From Streptomyces chilikensis (GTDB lineage Bacteria; Actinomycetota; Actinomycetes; Streptomycetales; Streptomycetaceae): DNA of 64,000 nucleotides. Shown here piece by piece: positions 1-11,855 of this stretch (the stretch's first letter is position 1; each line of letters opens with the position of its first letter). A program made the position numbers and the translations under genes. The notes beneath the pieces were generated by a model. It worked only from the letters and a program-made list of their open reading frames with translations. It ran no database searches and had not been told where the DNA came from. The DNA lies in assembly GCF_001642695.1 (NCBI RefSeq), contig NZ_LWCC02000005.1:1349682-1413681 (forward strand). Reading direction: 5' to 3'.

Positions 1-72
1 GGCGCGGGCAGCACGCGCGGCGCGGGCGGCACGCACGGCGCGGGCAGCAGGCGCGGCGCGGGCGGCGGCAAC
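1..72. repeat. 18-bp imperfect tandem repeat, four copies
   Basis: Four consecutive 18-base units begin at 1, 19, 37 and 55. Each starts GGCGCGGGC and differs from the others at a few positions. The repeat touches the window edge, so it may be the end of a longer array or of a coding repeat (six residues per unit) in a gene outside the window. No stop or start lets me assign a gene. Confidence 0.6.
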
Positions 73-87
73 CACCCGGACGGCACG

Positions 88-118
88 GAGCGGGGGCGGC
101 CACCGGCCGCCCCCGCTC
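88..118. terminator. Bidirectional hairpin terminator
   Basis: A perfect 14-bp GC-rich stem (88-101 with 105-118) has a 3-base loop. It lies just past the 3' end of the DUF2550 gene on the minus strand. No T-tract follows, which is usual for Streptomyces terminators. Confidence 0.6.
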
Positions 119-134
119 CACGTGTTCCCGGCGT

Positions 135-596
135 CTACGCCACGTTCACCCGCTGCCCCGGAGGCGCCGCCTCCAGCCAGGCCAGGAAGCCGGTCAGGGC
201 GTCCTCGCTCATCGCCAGCTCCAGCCGTGTGCCCTGGTGGACGCAGACCAGCACCACCGCGTTCAGCAGCAGGGCCAGCTCCTCCTCGCCCTCCGGCATC
301 CGCCGGCCCACCACCTCGATGGCGGAGCGCTCCAGCATCCTGCGCGGCCGGGGCGAATAGGAGAAGACCCGGTACCAGGCGATGCTGTCACCGCTGTACC
401 GGGCCACCCCGTACGCCCACCCCTTGCCGTCGCCCTCCGTGCCCTCGGGCAGCTCGGGGGCCTCCCAGCGCAGGCTGCAGTCGAAGGTGCCCCCCGACCG
501 CTGGAGCAGGCGGCGCCGCATTCCGAAGGCGAACAGGCCCACCGCCGCGAGCACGACCAGCGTCCCGAACACAGTCAGAGCGAGGACCATCGACAC
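135..596 (-). CDS. DUF2550 family membrane protein
   Basis: A 153-residue protein with one N-terminal transmembrane segment (about residues 3-25, VLALTVFGTLVVLAAVGLFA) followed by a soluble domain containing the WYRVFSYSPRP motif I associate with DUF2550. This small actinobacterial family of unknown function is usually found next to the atp operon, as here. The annotated start is GTG at 596. An AGGAGG lies only 3 bases before it but 9 before an in-frame ATG at 590, so the ATG is an equally good start. It follows the atp terminator, so it probably has its own promoter. No biochemical role can be read from the sequence. Confidence 0.8.
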   Translation of the reverse strand: MSMVLALTVFGTLVVLAAVGLFAFGMRRRLLQRSGGTFDCSLRWEAPELPEGTEGDGKGWAYGVARYSGDSIAWYRVFSYSPRPRRMLERSAIEVVGRRMPEGEEELALLLNAVVLVCVHQGTRLELAMSEDALTGFLAWLEAAPPGQRVNVA

Positions 597-680
597 CGAC
601 CTCCTCGTCTCCTAGAACTGGGAACCTGTCAACTGGCAAAAATGAAGAGCGGTAACGGACGAACCGTCTCCGGATTCACC

Positions 681-726
681 TCAGCCGCGGCCGGTTCCGG
701 AGTATTCCGGAACCGGCCGCGGCTGA
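681..726 (-). terminator. atp operon terminator
   Basis: A perfect 21-bp inverted repeat (681-701 with 706-726) has a 4-base loop. It sits 39 bases beyond the atpC stop codon. It is the strongest hairpin in the region and probably ends the atpIBEFHAGDC transcript. Confidence 0.8.
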
Positions 727-764
727 GTCACGCGCGTGCACAGCGCGCGCCGGGCGCGCCGGGG

Positions 765-1139
765 TCAGCGAGCCGACACCGCCCGCAGACGGACGTCCGC
801 ACGGCGCTCGGCGGAGGCGTCGGCCTCCGACTTGGCGCGCTCGAGCGCCCGCTCCGCACGCTGGACGTCGATCTCGTCCGACAGCTCGGCGATCTCGGCC
901 AGCAGCGACAGCTTGTTGTCCGCGAAGGAGATGAAACCGCCGTGGACCGCTGCCACGACCGTCTCACCACCACTGGTACGGATGGTCACGGGGCCCGACT
1001 CCAGCACACCGAGCAGCGGCTGGTGACCGGGCATGACGCCGATGTCGCCGGAGGTGGTGCGCGCCACGACCAGGGTGGCCTCACCGGACCAGACCTGGCG
1101 GTCGGCAGCGACCAGCTCGACGTGCAGCTCAGCAGCCAA
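765..1139 (-). CDS. atpC: ATP synthase F1 epsilon subunit
   Basis: A 124-residue protein with the epsilon N-terminal beta-sandwich (start AAELHVELVAADRQVWSGEA, then the GDIGVMPGHQPLLG motif at about 31-44) and a C-terminal helical part rich in Arg and Ala. It belongs to the central stalk and modulates ATP hydrolysis. It is the last gene of the atp operon. The start codon appears to be TTG at 1139, with GAGGAG 6 bases upstream; no ATG or GTG in frame fits the family N-terminus. A 174-base gap with a hairpin separates it from atpD, longer than other gaps in this operon except alpha-delta and a-I. Confidence 0.95.
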   Translation of the reverse strand: MAAELHVELVAADRQVWSGEATLVVARTTSGDIGVMPGHQPLLGVLESGPVTIRTSGGETVVAAVHGGFISFADNKLSLLAEIAELSDEIDVQRAERALERAKSEADASAERRADVRLRAVSAR

Positions 1140-1254
1140 GGGTGGCTCCTCGGGTCACCACCCGGCGGTATGCCGGGTGTTGGGTCAAAGTCTAGACCCG
1201 TCCGAAGACGGGGGTCCCGGGAACGCGTCCCCGGGGGAGGTGGAGCGGGAGGTG

Positions 1255-1282
1255 GGAGGGCCCGCCCGAAGACGGGCCCTCC
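1255..1282 (-). other. Intercistronic hairpin between atpD and atpC
   Basis: A 10-bp perfect stem (1255-1264 with 1273-1282) with an 8-base loop starts 31 bases after the atpD stop codon. It could be an attenuator or an RNA-processing or stability element that lowers epsilon expression relative to beta. The sequence cannot distinguish these roles. Confidence 0.45.
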
Positions 1283-1313
1283 TTGCCTCGACCGGCTACC
1301 CGAACCCGGGGGT

Positions 1314-3679
<2,366 letters not shown>

Positions 3680-3700
3680 GAGTCAGGTCCCTTCCTTACG

Positions 3701-5293
3701 TCACTTGGAGACGGAAACCGGAGCGTCCTCGCCGAGCAGCTTGCCGTCCGACGTCGTGAACGTCTTCTTGAACGCGGCGATGGCGTCGGCGACGGCCGTC
3801 AGGGTGTCGTCCGACATCTTGCCGCCCTCGCGGATCGACAGGAGCAGGCCCGACTCGTTCTGACGCAGGTACGCCAGCAGCTCCGACTCGAAGCGGCGGA
3901 TGTCCTGGACCGGGACGTCGTCCATCTTGCCGGTGGTGCCGGCCCAGACGGAGACGACCTGCTCCTCGGTGGCCATCGGCTGGTACTGAGCCTGCTTGAG
4001 CAGCTCGACCATGCGCTGACCGCGCTCCAGCTGCGCCTTCGACGCGGCGTCCAGGTCGGAACCGAAGGCGGCGAACGCCTCGAGCTCACGGAACTGGGCC
4101 AGGTCGACGCGGAGACGGCCGGAGACCTGCTTCATCGCCTTGTGCTGCGCGGAACCACCGACTCGGGAGACGGAGATACCGACGTTCAGCGCGGGGCGCT
4201 GACCGGCGTTGAAGAGGTCCGACTCCAGGAAGCACTGGCCGTCGGTGATGGAGATGACGTTGGTCGGGATGAACGCCGAGACGTCGTTGGCCTTGGTCTC
4301 GACGATCGGCAGACCGGTCATCGAACCGGCACCCATGTCGTCGGAGAGCTTGGCGCAGCGCTCCAGCAGACGCGAGTGCAGGTAGAAGACGTCACCCGGG
4401 TAGGCCTCGCGGCCCGGCGGACGACGCAGCAGCAGCGACACGGCGCGGTAGGCGTCGGCCTGCTTCGACAGGTCGTCGAAGATGATCAGGACGTGCTTGC
4501 CCTGGTACATCCAGTGCTGGCCGATGGCCGAGCCGGTGTACGGCGCCAGGTACTTGAAGCCGGCCGGGTCGGACGCCGGGGCGGCGACGATGGTCGTGTA
4601 CTCCAGAGCGCCGTTCTCCTCCAGCGCGCGGCGGACCGACGCGATGGTGGAGCCCTTCTGGCCGATGGCGACGTAGATGCAGCGGACCTGCTTCGACGGG
4701 TCGCCGGTCTTCCAGTTGGCCTTCTGGTTGATGATGGTGTCGACGGCCAGGGCGGTCTTGCCGGTCTGGCGGTCACCGATGATCAGCTGGCGCTGACCAC
4801 GGCCGACGGGGGTCATCGCGTCGACGGCCTTGTAGCCGGTCTCCATCGGCTCGTGCACCGACTTGCGCTGCATGACCGTGGGGGCCTGCAGCTCGAGGGC
4901 GCGGCGGCCCTCGGAAGCGATCTCGCCGAGGCCGTCGATGGGGTTGCCGAGGGGGTCGACCACGCGGCCGAGGTAGCCCTCGCCCACGGCGACCGACAGG
5001 ACCTCTCCGGTGCGGTGCACCGGCTGGCCCTCCTCGATGCCGCTGAACTCGCCGAGGACGATGGCACCGATCTCGCGCTCCTCGAGGTTGAGGGCGAGGC
5101 CGAGGGTGCCGTCCTCGAACTTCAGCAGTTCGTTGGCCATGGCCGAGGGAAGACCCTCGACCTTCGCGATGCCGTCGCCGGCAAGGGTGACCGTACCGAC
5201 CTCCTCGCGCGAGGCCGCGTCCGGCTTGTACGACTGGACAAAGTTCTCCAGCGCGTCCCGGATCTCCTCCGGCCGGATCGTGAGCTCCGCCAT
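3701..5293 (-). CDS. atpA: ATP synthase F1 alpha subunit
   Basis: A 530-residue non-catalytic nucleotide-binding subunit with P-loop GDRQTGKT at 173-180 and the conserved block [18 protein letters not shown] take the start at 5293 ([10 protein letters not shown]), because GGAGAGCAGGG lies just upstream and homologues start there; an upstream in-frame ATG at 5377 would add 28 residues that look non-coding. The C-terminus ([14 protein letters not shown] region) is slightly extended, as in Streptomyces. It sits 151 bases after atpH, the largest gap between F1 genes apart from beta-epsilon. Confidence 0.97.
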   Translation of the reverse strand: MAELTIRPEEIRDALENFVQSYKPDAASREEVGTVTLAGDGIAKVEGLPSAMANELLKFEDGTLGLALNLEEREIGAIVLGEFSGIEEGQPVHRTGEVLSVAVGEGYLGRVVDPLGNPIDGLGEIASEGRRALELQAPTVMQRKSVHEPMETGYKAVDAMTPVGRGQRQLIIGDRQTGKTALAVDTIINQKANWKTGDPSKQVRCIYVAIGQKGSTIASVRRALEENGALEYTTIVAAPASDPAGFKYLAPYTGSAIGQHWMYQGKHVLIIFDDLSKQADAYRAVSLLLRRPPGREAYPGDVFYLHSRLLERCAKLSDDMGAGSMTGLPIVETKANDVSAFIPTNVISITDGQCFLESDLFNAGQRPALNVGISVSRVGGSAQHKAMKQVSGRLRVDLAQFRELEAFAAFGSDLDAASKAQLERGQRMVELLKQAQYQPMATEEQVVSVWAGTTGKMDDVPVQDIRRFESELLAYLRQNESGLLLSIREGGKMSDDTLTAVADAIAAFKKTFTTSDGKLLGEDAPVSVSK

Positions 5294-5444
5294 CTGGGTT
5301 CCCTGCTCTCCTTGTTGGGCCCGAAGTTTCTTGGGGGAATCTGGGGGGCTCCCCCAGAAACTTTGCATCCTCTGCACGGCCCAACCAGGGCCGTAAAAAC
5401 GTACTGCTTGCGGTGGTTCTCTAGTCGCTGCCGCGGCTCGTCGG

Positions 5445-6260
5445 TCAGCCCGCGAGGCGCCGGTTGGCGGCCTCGAGGCGGTCCACGACGGAGCCGTTGA
5501 TGACCTCGTCGCCGACCTGCACCCGGATCCCGCCGAGGACCGCGGGGTCCACGTCGAGGTTGAGGTGCATCGCCCGGCCGTAGAGCTTCACCAGGGCGGC
5601 GCTCAGGCGCTGCTTCTGGATCTCGCTCAGCGGCACCGCGGAGGTGACCACGGCGACCATCCGGTTGCGGCGGCCGGCGGCGAGCTTGGCGAGGGACTCG
5701 AGTCCCGACTCCAGGCTACGTCCACGCGGCGCGGACACCAGACGGATCACCAGGCGCTCGGTGACGGCGTTCGCCCGGCCGCCGAGCAGGCTGCGCAGCA
5801 GACCGCTCTTGGCCTCGGCGCTCGCGGACCGGTCGGTCAGCGCGGCGCGCAGGGGGGCGTTCGAGGCGACGATCCGGCCGAACCGGAACAGCTCGTCCTC
5901 GACGTCGTCCAGGGCGCCGGCCTTCTGCGCGGCCGTGAGGTCGGCGAGGTTCGCCAGCTCCTCCATCGCGTCCACCAGGTGGCGCGGGGCGGACCAGCGG
6001 GACCGGACCGTGCCCGACACCAGGTCGGTGGCCGGACCACCGATCTGGCTGCCCAGCAGGCGCTGGACCAGGTCGGCCTTGGCCTCTCCGGACTGCGCCG
6101 GGTCGGTGAGGACCCGACGCAGCGACACCTCACGGTCGAGCAGCGCGGTGACGGCGGCCAGCTCGTCGGCGAGCCGCGTCGCGTCGACGGACGTGGAGTC
6201 CGTCAGCGCGTCGAGTCGCTCGCGGGCGGCTGCCAGGGCCTCGCGGCTCGCTCCGTTCAT
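5445..6260 (-). CDS. atpH: ATP synthase F1 delta subunit
   Basis: A 271-residue stator subunit linking b to the top of F1. The N-terminal six-helix OSCP-like domain and the C-terminal signature ([20 protein letters not shown], then [11 protein letters not shown]) are clear. At 271 residues it is much longer than the about 180 of most bacteria, but this is the usual actinobacterial length because of a helical insertion. Its start overlaps the atpF stop codon (ATGA). Confidence 0.96.
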   Translation of the reverse strand: MNGASREALAAARERLDALTDSTSVDATRLADELAAVTALLDREVSLRRVLTDPAQSGEAKADLVQRLLGSQIGGPATDLVSGTVRSRWSAPRHLVDAMEELANLADLTAAQKAGALDDVEDELFRFGRIVASNAPLRAALTDRSASAEAKSGLLRSLLGGRANAVTERLVIRLVSAPRGRSLESGLESLAKLAAGRRNRMVAVVTSAVPLSEIQKQRLSAALVKLYGRAMHLNLDVDPAVLGGIRVQVGDEVINGSVVDRLEAANRRLAG

Positions 6261-6802
6261 CGCGCGGCCTCGGCCTTCTCCTCGAGCTCGCCGAGGAAGC
6301 GGTCGATGACGCGGCTCTGACGGGCGTGGTCCTCGAGGGACTCGCCGACGAGCTTGCCGGCCAGGTCGGTGGCGAGCTTGCCCACGTCCTGGCGCAGCGC
6401 GGTCGCGGCGGCCTTGCGGTCGGCCTCGATCTGCGCGTGACCGGCGGCGATGATCTCCTCGCGCTGGCGCTGGCCCTCCGCGCGCATCTCGGCGATGAGC
6501 GCGGCACCCTGCTCCTGCGCCTCCGAGCGCAGGCGCGCGGCCTCGTGTCGGGCTTCGGCGAGCTGAGCCTTGTACTGCTCGAGCACGCTCTGGGCCTCGG
6601 TCTGAGCGGCCTCGGCCTTCTCGATACCGCCCTCGATGGCCTCGCGGCGCTCTTCCAGAACCTTGTTGATGTTCGGGAGGAGCTTCCAGGCGAGGACGCC
6701 GAAGACGATGACGAAGGCGATCAGGCCGATGACGAGCTCGGGGATCGGCGGCACGAGGGGGTTCTGGGCCTCCTCGGCTGCGATCGTGAGCAGCTGGCTC
6801 AT
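6257..6802 (-). CDS. atpF: ATP synthase F0 b subunit
   Basis: A 181-residue peripheral stalk protein. One transmembrane segment at about 22-42 (LVIGLIAFVIVFGVLAWKLL) is followed by a long charged coiled coil to the C-terminus, rich in Ala, Glu and Arg. It is the membrane anchor of the stator and dimerises. It overlaps atpH by 4 bases (ATGA) and follows atpE by 44 bases. Confidence 0.96.
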   Translation of the reverse strand: MSQLLTIAAEEAQNPLVPPIPELVIGLIAFVIVFGVLAWKLLPNINKVLEERREAIEGGIEKAEAAQTEAQSVLEQYKAQLAEARHEAARLRSEAQEQGAALIAEMRAEGQRQREEIIAAGHAQIEADRKAAATALRQDVGKLATDLAGKLVGESLEDHARQSRVIDRFLGELEEKAEAAR

Positions 6803-6846
6803 GTCAGTGCCTTTCGTCTAGGTCGGCTGGTCTGGGATCGCGTGGA

Positions 6847-7095
<249 letters not shown>

Positions 7096-7154
7096 TTACG
7101 GACCGGTGGGGGTTGGCCACCGGACGGATCGGGGGTCTGTGCGCGGGGCGGCGC

Positions 7155-7976
7155 TCAGTGGTGCTCTGCGAGCGCGCCCTGGATGTAGGTGCAGGCCAGT
7201 AGCACGAAGACGTACGCCTGCAGTGCCTGGATGAACAGCTCGAAGACCGTCATCACGATGGTCATGACGAAGCTGACGCCGGCGTAGGCGATGCCGATGC
7301 CGTTCAGCAGGTACCAGCTGGCGATCGTGAAGAGCACCAGAAGCGTGTGGCCCGCGAACATGTTCGCGAACAGTCGCACCGCGTGGGTGAAGGGGCGGAC
7401 CAGCAGGTTCGAGAAGAACTCGATCAGCATGGCCAGCGGCAGAACCGGGCCGAGGTCCTTGTTGTAGCCGGTGATGTTCTTCCAGGCGCCGACGAAGCCG
7501 TGGCGCTTGAAGGTGAGGGTGACCCACAGGACGTACACGATGAGCGCCAGGACCGCCGGGTAGGCGATGATCGACGTCACCGGGAACTGGGCGAGCGGGA
7601 CGATCGACCAGAGGTTCATCATCCAGATGAAGAAGAACATCGAGACGATGAGGGGGACGTACTTCTCGCCCTCCTTGCGCCCGAGGGTCTCGTACACCAC
7701 GCCGCGGCGGATGAAGTCGTAGCCGGCCTCGGCGACCATCTGCAGCTTGCCGGGGACGACCTTCGGCTTGCGGAAGGCGGCCCAGAAGAAGCCGATCACG
7801 ACGAGCGAGCCCAGCAGGGCGAGCAGCATCGGCTTGTTGAAGTACAGGTTGCTGTCCGCGTCGCCCCACAGGGGCTCGAACAGGAACGAGTGCAGGCCCG
7901 GAGCCGGGAAGCCACAGCCATCGAAGATGTGGCAGTCGGTCTCGAAGGCGAGCACCTGCGTCGGGTCAGCACTCAC
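7155..7976 (-). CDS. atpB: ATP synthase F0 a subunit
   Basis: A 273-residue proton channel subunit with five or six membrane helices. The essential Arg is in THAVRLFANMFAGH near residue 205. I place the start at GTG 7976 (SADPTQVLAF follows), with AAGGAG 7 bases upstream; an in-frame ATG at 8012 lacks a ribosome site. The N-terminal periplasmic loop (ETDCHIFDGCGFPAPG) is actinobacterial in style. It follows atpI after 225 bases. Confidence 0.96.
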   Translation of the reverse strand: MSADPTQVLAFETDCHIFDGCGFPAPGLHSFLFEPLWGDADSNLYFNKPMLLALLGSLVVIGFFWAAFRKPKVVPGKLQMVAEAGYDFIRRGVVYETLGRKEGEKYVPLIVSMFFFIWMMNLWSIVPLAQFPVTSIIAYPAVLALIVYVLWVTLTFKRHGFVGAWKNITGYNKDLGPVLPLAMLIEFFSNLLVRPFTHAVRLFANMFAGHTLLVLFTIASWYLLNGIGIAYAGVSFVMTIVMTVFELFIQALQAYVFVLLACTYIQGALAEHH

Positions 7977-8201
7977 CGCGGGCTCCTTCAGCGTGGCGCA
8001 TAGGTACGGCAACCTCGTTGTGTCGGCGCGGCACGAGGCCGCGGTTCGGCACGGGACTGGTCTTACGGATGTGGGGGCGGCTGGGGGGCATCAAGCCTCG
8101 CGTTCGAGCAGGCGTCAGCTCGGATGCCCGCGCCCGCGATGCCGCAGTCGGCAACGGACGATAGCAGGAACGCTCAGCTGTGCTTGCCCCGGCCCCGTTC
8201 C

Positions 8202-8639
8202 TCACGACGAGCGCCCCGTCTTCTGCGTCTTCTCGTTCTCGGTCGACTCGGGTTCGACGTACAGGATCTTGGCCTTCATGTGCGCGCGGGCCTGCGCGGC
8301 GACCCAGACGAGGGTCGCGGCGACCAGCGCGATCGCGAAGGTCTTGGGGTGGAACAGCGACGTGTTCTTGAACACGGCCACGAAGAAGAACATGAGCAGG
8401 ATCTGCACCGTGTAGAGCATCAGGCCCATGGCCTGGAACAGGTGCGGGAGCGACTTCGCGACGCGCTGCAGTACGTAGAGCCCGATACCCATGAAGAGGA
8501 GTACGACCAGCGTTCCGACGACGGCGCCGAGCGCACCCTTGCCGCCGGCGAACACCCCGCTGAGGACCGCGGCGATCGCGCCGGCGGCAGCGGTGGGCAC
8601 CGCGGTGTGGATGAGCATCCGAACGTCGTTGGACGGCAT
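8202..8639 (-). CDS. atpI: ATP synthase protein I
   Basis: A 145-residue membrane protein with four predicted helices (about 8-28, 33-58, 71-93 and 99-118) and a charged C-terminal tail. It heads the atp operon, the usual position of atpI, which is thought to assist c-ring or F0 assembly and is not essential. Sequence conservation in the family is low, so the call rests on position and topology. Confidence 0.85.
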   Translation of the reverse strand: MPSNDVRMLIHTAVPTAAAGAIAAVLSGVFAGGKGALGAVVGTLVVLLFMGIGLYVLQRVAKSLPHLFQAMGLMLYTVQILLMFFFVAVFKNTSLFHPKTFAIALVAATLVWVAAQARAHMKAKILYVEPESTENEKTQKTGRSS

Positions 8640-8777
8640 GGCGGCAACTCCGCTTGCTGAGGGGGCAGGGTGTCGTCATGGACGAGCGTAGACCCGGGGT
8701 GAGAGAGAGAACCTCGGTCCGGGGAACCACCGCGCTGGGGGATCGTGCGCGCTCGTCCGACTCCGGTCCGGGCTACT

Positions 8778-8793
8778 CGTGAACGCTATCACA
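8778..8793. promoter_or_regulatory. Candidate Rex operator upstream of atp operon
   Basis: The 16-mer CGTGAACGCTATCACA differs at two positions from the Rex consensus TGTGAACGCGTTCACA that I recall for Streptomyces. It lies 139 bases upstream of atpI in an unusually AT-rich stretch (about 8785-8920), which is where the operon promoter is expected. Rex is the NADH/NAD-sensing repressor of respiratory genes. No -10/-35 pair could be fixed with confidence. The 8640-8966 interval holds no gene. Confidence 0.55.
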
Positions 8794-8905
8794 AACTATT
8801 TGATGAGGTCTTTACCTACTTCGTGTGCCCACTGTCACACGAGGGGGCTAAGTGGCGCACCAGTAACGATTCGCCACACCTATTGGATGGTATAGGACCG
8901 ATTTG

Positions 8906-8943
8906 CCCGCCCAAGCGCTCCCCAAGAGCGTCCCTCGGGCGGG
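8906..8943 (-). terminator. Hairpin after the WecA-like gene
   Basis: Nested stems lie 24 bases beyond the stop codon of the WecA-like gene: CCCGCCC (906-912) with GGGCGGG (937-943), and inside it CGCTC with GAGCG. They separate this gene from the atp promoter region. Confidence 0.5.
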
Positions 8944-8966
8944 TCAAGCTCTAGTCGGATTCTTAC

Positions 8967-10418
8967 CTAGCGCCCGGACGAGGACGGGCCGGGCCGGCGG
9001 AACCGGGTGCGGTTGCCCACCGCGGAGGATCCGTTGGCGGTCCGGGCGGCGCCCACGGCGACCGGCTCCAGGTCCTCCCGCCCTCCGGGCTCCACCGCGT
9101 CGCCGTCCGCGCCCCGCGTGCCGTCGGCGCCGTGCGCGGCGCTGTCGGTCGCCTGCGCGCCCGCGGGGGCCCGCCCGGCCTCCTGGCCCCGGCCGTCCTC
9201 CTCCGGGGCGTCCACGGCGCTCCCACCGGCCTCCTGGCCGCCGCCCGCCCTCGGACGGCGGTAGCGCGGCGGCAGCATCCACTCCGCCCAGCGCGGGGCG
9301 CGCGGGGTGAACCGCGGCATCAGCAGCAGCACCAGGCCGAGCGCGCTCAGCAGGGCGACGCTCAGCACGATCCACATCGAGGCCGCGGTCACCGAGTACG
9401 ACAGGGCGCCGAAGGCGATCAGCCCGCACCAGAAGTACATGATCAGCACGGCCCTGCTGTGCGAGTGGCCGATCTCCAGCAGCCGGTGGTGCAGGTGCCC
9501 GCGGTCCGCGGCGAACGGCGACTGGCCGCGCCAGGTGCGGCGCACGATGGCCAGCACCAGGTCGGCGGCCGGGATCGCGATGATCGTCAGCGGCAGCAGC
9601 AGCGGGATGTAGACCGGCACGGTCGCGTGCACCGCGCTGCGCTCGGAGCCGGCGAACAGCTTCAGCGCGTCCGGGTCGATCTGCCCGGTGATGGAGATCG
9701 CGCCGGCCGCCAGGATCAGGCCGATCAGCATCGACCCGGAGTCGCCCATGAAGATCCGCGCCGGATGCATGTTGTGCGGCAGGAAGCCCACGCACATGCC
9801 GATCAGGATGGCGGCGAACAGGGTGGCCGGGGCGGCCGCCTCGATGCCGAAGCCGAACCAGATGCGGTAGCCGTACAGGAAGAACGCCAGCGAGGCGATG
9901 CCCACCATGCCGGAGGCCAGACCGTCGAGGCCGTCGACGAAGTTCACCGCGTTGATGGTGATCACCACCAACGCCACGGTGAGCAACGTGCCCTGCCAGG
10001 AGGTCAGCGCCACCAGGCCGACGCCCGGCACCGGCAGCCACAGGATGGTCAGGCCCTGCATCACCATCACGCCGGCCGCGATCATCTGCGCGCCCAGCTT
10101 GATCAGGGCGTCCAGCTCGAACTTGTCGTCCAGCACGCCGATGATCCAGATCAGCGCCGCCCCGGAGAGCAGCGCGCGCGGCTCGTTGGACCGCTCGAAG
10201 ACCTGGCCGAGGTTGGCGAGCTGGGAGGCGACCAGCAGACCGGCGCACAGGCCGAAGAACATCGCGATGCCGCCCAGCCTCGGGGTGGGTTCGCGGTGCA
10301 CGTCCCGCGCCCGCACCTGGGGCATGGCCCCCGCCACGATCGCGAACTTCCGCACCGGACCCGTCAGGAGGTACGTCACCGCGGCCGTGACGCAGACCGT
10401 CAGCAGGTATTCACGCAC
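8967..10418 (-). CDS. Polyprenyl-phosphate GlcNAc-1-phosphate transferase (WecA/MraY family)
   Basis: A polytopic membrane enzyme of about 483 residues with some eleven helices. Family motifs are clear: RDVHREPTPRLGGIAMFFG near the N-terminus, GVLDDKFELDALIK with the Asp pair, NAVNFVDGLDGLA, and GDSGSMLIGL; the HLHHRLLEIGHS histidine motif is near residue 315. It transfers a sugar-1-phosphate from a UDP-sugar to a polyprenyl phosphate, the first step of wall-polymer linkage or teichoic-type synthesis. The C-terminal 90 residues are a low-complexity hydrophilic tail with no family match. The start is GTG at 10418 (REYLLTVCV follows); GTG 10430 is also possible. Confidence 0.88.
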   Translation of the reverse strand: MREYLLTVCVTAAVTYLLTGPVRKFAIVAGAMPQVRARDVHREPTPRLGGIAMFFGLCAGLLVASQLANLGQVFERSNEPRALLSGAALIWIIGVLDDKFELDALIKLGAQMIAAGVMVMQGLTILWLPVPGVGLVALTSWQGTLLTVALVVITINAVNFVDGLDGLASGMVGIASLAFFLYGYRIWFGFGIEAAAPATLFAAILIGMCVGFLPHNMHPARIFMGDSGSMLIGLILAAGAISITGQIDPDALKLFAGSERSAVHATVPVYIPLLLPLTIIAIPAADLVLAIVRRTWRGQSPFAADRGHLHHRLLEIGHSHSRAVLIMYFWCGLIAFGALSYSVTAASMWIVLSVALLSALGLVLLLMPRFTPRAPRWAEWMLPPRYRRPRAGGGQEAGGSAVDAPEEDGRGQEAGRAPAGAQATDSAAHGADGTRGADGDAVEPGGREDLEPVAVGAARTANGSSAVGNRTRFRRPGPSSSGR

Positions 10419-10521
10419 GGGCTTCCCCACAGATCTCGCTGGCCAACTCCGACCCACACCCTAACGAGGGACGGTCCCTGGTGATGACTTCCGGGTGGCC
10501 GGGACGGTTTCACCCCGCGGG

Positions 10522-11775
10522 TCACGGGTAGGGCGGCGGGAAGGCCTCGGCCAGTTCGCGTGCCCCGGCGCGCGCCCCGTCCACGTCGCCCCGCAGGGCC
10601 CGTCCGACCAGGGACGCGATGGTCCGCGCCTCCTCCTCCCCCATGCCCAGGGTCGTCACGGCAGCCGTCCCCAGGCGGATGCCCCGGCCGTCGTGCGGCA
10701 GTGCCGATGTGTCGAGGACCATGCCGGCGGCGCCCAGCAGGTCGCGGGCCGCGCGGCCGTCCAGGCCGCCGAGCGGGGCGGGGTCGGCGGTGATCAGGTG
10801 GGTGTCCGTGCCGCCGGTGGAGACGTGGAGCCCCTCGGCGGCGAGACCGGCCGCCAGGGCGCGCGCGTTGGCGACCGTGCGGCGGGCGTAGGCGGCGTAC
10901 CCGGGCGTCGCCGCCTCCCCGAAGGCCACCGCCTTGGCCGCGACCACGTTCATCGGCGCCCCGCCCTGGGTGAACGGGAAGACCGCGCGGTCCACCCGCT
11001 CGGCCAGCTCCTCGCCGCACAGGAGCATTCCGCCGCGGGGGCCGCGGAGCACCTTGTGGGTGGTCGCGCAGACCACGTCGGCGTAGGGCACGGGGCTGGG
11101 CGCCGCCCCGCCGGCCACCAGGCCGATGGGGTGCGCGGCGTCGACGATCAGGTAGGCGCCGACGTCGTCGGCGATCTCCCGGAACGCCGCGTAGTCGATG
11201 TGGCGCGGGTAGGCGATCGACCCGCACACCACCGCCTTGGGCCGGGTGGCCCGGGCCAGCGCCCTGACCTGCTCGTAGTCCAGCAGCCCGGACTCGGCGT
11301 CGACGCCGTAGCCGGTGAAGCGGAACCAGCGGCCGGAGAAGTTGGCGGGCGAGCCGTGGGTGAGGTGGCCGCCGAAGGCCAGTCCCAGGGCGAGCACCGC
11401 ATCGCCCGGGCGCAGCAGGGCGGCGTAGGCGGCCAGCACGGCGGCCGAGCCGGAGTGCGGCTGGACGTTGGCGTGCGCGGCGCCGAAGAGGGCGGTGGCG
11501 CGGTCGACGGCGGTGCGCTCGGCGAGGTCCGCGTAGGCGCAGCCGCCGTGGAAGCGGTTGCCGGGGTAGCCCTCGGCGTACTTGTCGGCGAGCGGCGAGG
11601 CGAGGGCCGCCAGGACGGCGGGCGAGGTGAAGTTCTCGGCGGCGATCAGCTGGAGCGTGGTGCGCCGCCGCTCGGCCTCGGCGTCGAGGATCCCCGCCAC
11701 CTCGGGGTCCCGGGCCCTCAGCTCGGCGCTCCGCGCCTCCGCGCGCACGGCCTGGGTGTTGGCGACGGTGCCCAT
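10522..11775 (-). CDS. glyA: Serine hydroxymethyltransferase paralogue
   Basis: A 417-residue fold-type I PLP enzyme that interconverts serine and glycine using tetrahydrofolate. The PLP lysine is K241 in ATTHKVLRGPRGG, the PLP Asp is D212 in VDAAH, and KYAEGYPG is intact. The usual RYYGGC motif reads RFHGGC (F75, H76), replacing the Tyr that contacts substrate and cofactor (about Tyr65 of the E. coli enzyme). This fits a divergent paralogue, as Streptomyces carry several glyA genes. The start at 11775 has GAGG 6 bases upstream; longer frames upstream are antisense to the phosphatase-like gene. Confidence 0.88.
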   Translation of the reverse strand: MGTVANTQAVRAEARSAELRARDPEVAGILDAEAERRRTTLQLIAAENFTSPAVLAALASPLADKYAEGYPGNRFHGGCAYADLAERTAVDRATALFGAAHANVQPHSGSAAVLAAYAALLRPGDAVLALGLAFGGHLTHGSPANFSGRWFRFTGYGVDAESGLLDYEQVRALARATRPKAVVCGSIAYPRHIDYAAFREIADDVGAYLIVDAAHPIGLVAGGAAPSPVPYADVVCATTHKVLRGPRGGMLLCGEELAERVDRAVFPFTQGGAPMNVVAAKAVAFGEAATPGYAAYARRTVANARALAAGLAAEGLHVSTGGTDTHLITADPAPLGGLDGRAARDLLGAAGMVLDTSALPHDGRGIRLGTAAVTTLGMGEEEARTIASLVGRALRGDVDGARAGARELAEAFPPPYP

Positions 11776-11855
11776 GCGGAGCCTCCTCGTCCGGACGACA
11801 GGTCCAGCGTAGGACGCGGGGAACGGGGGTGCGCGGCGCGCGTGGCGGCCGGAGG

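Noticed and set aside
1-72. Possible CRISPR array from 18-bp repeats
   Set aside because: Units are contiguous without unique spacers. No cas gene is in the window.
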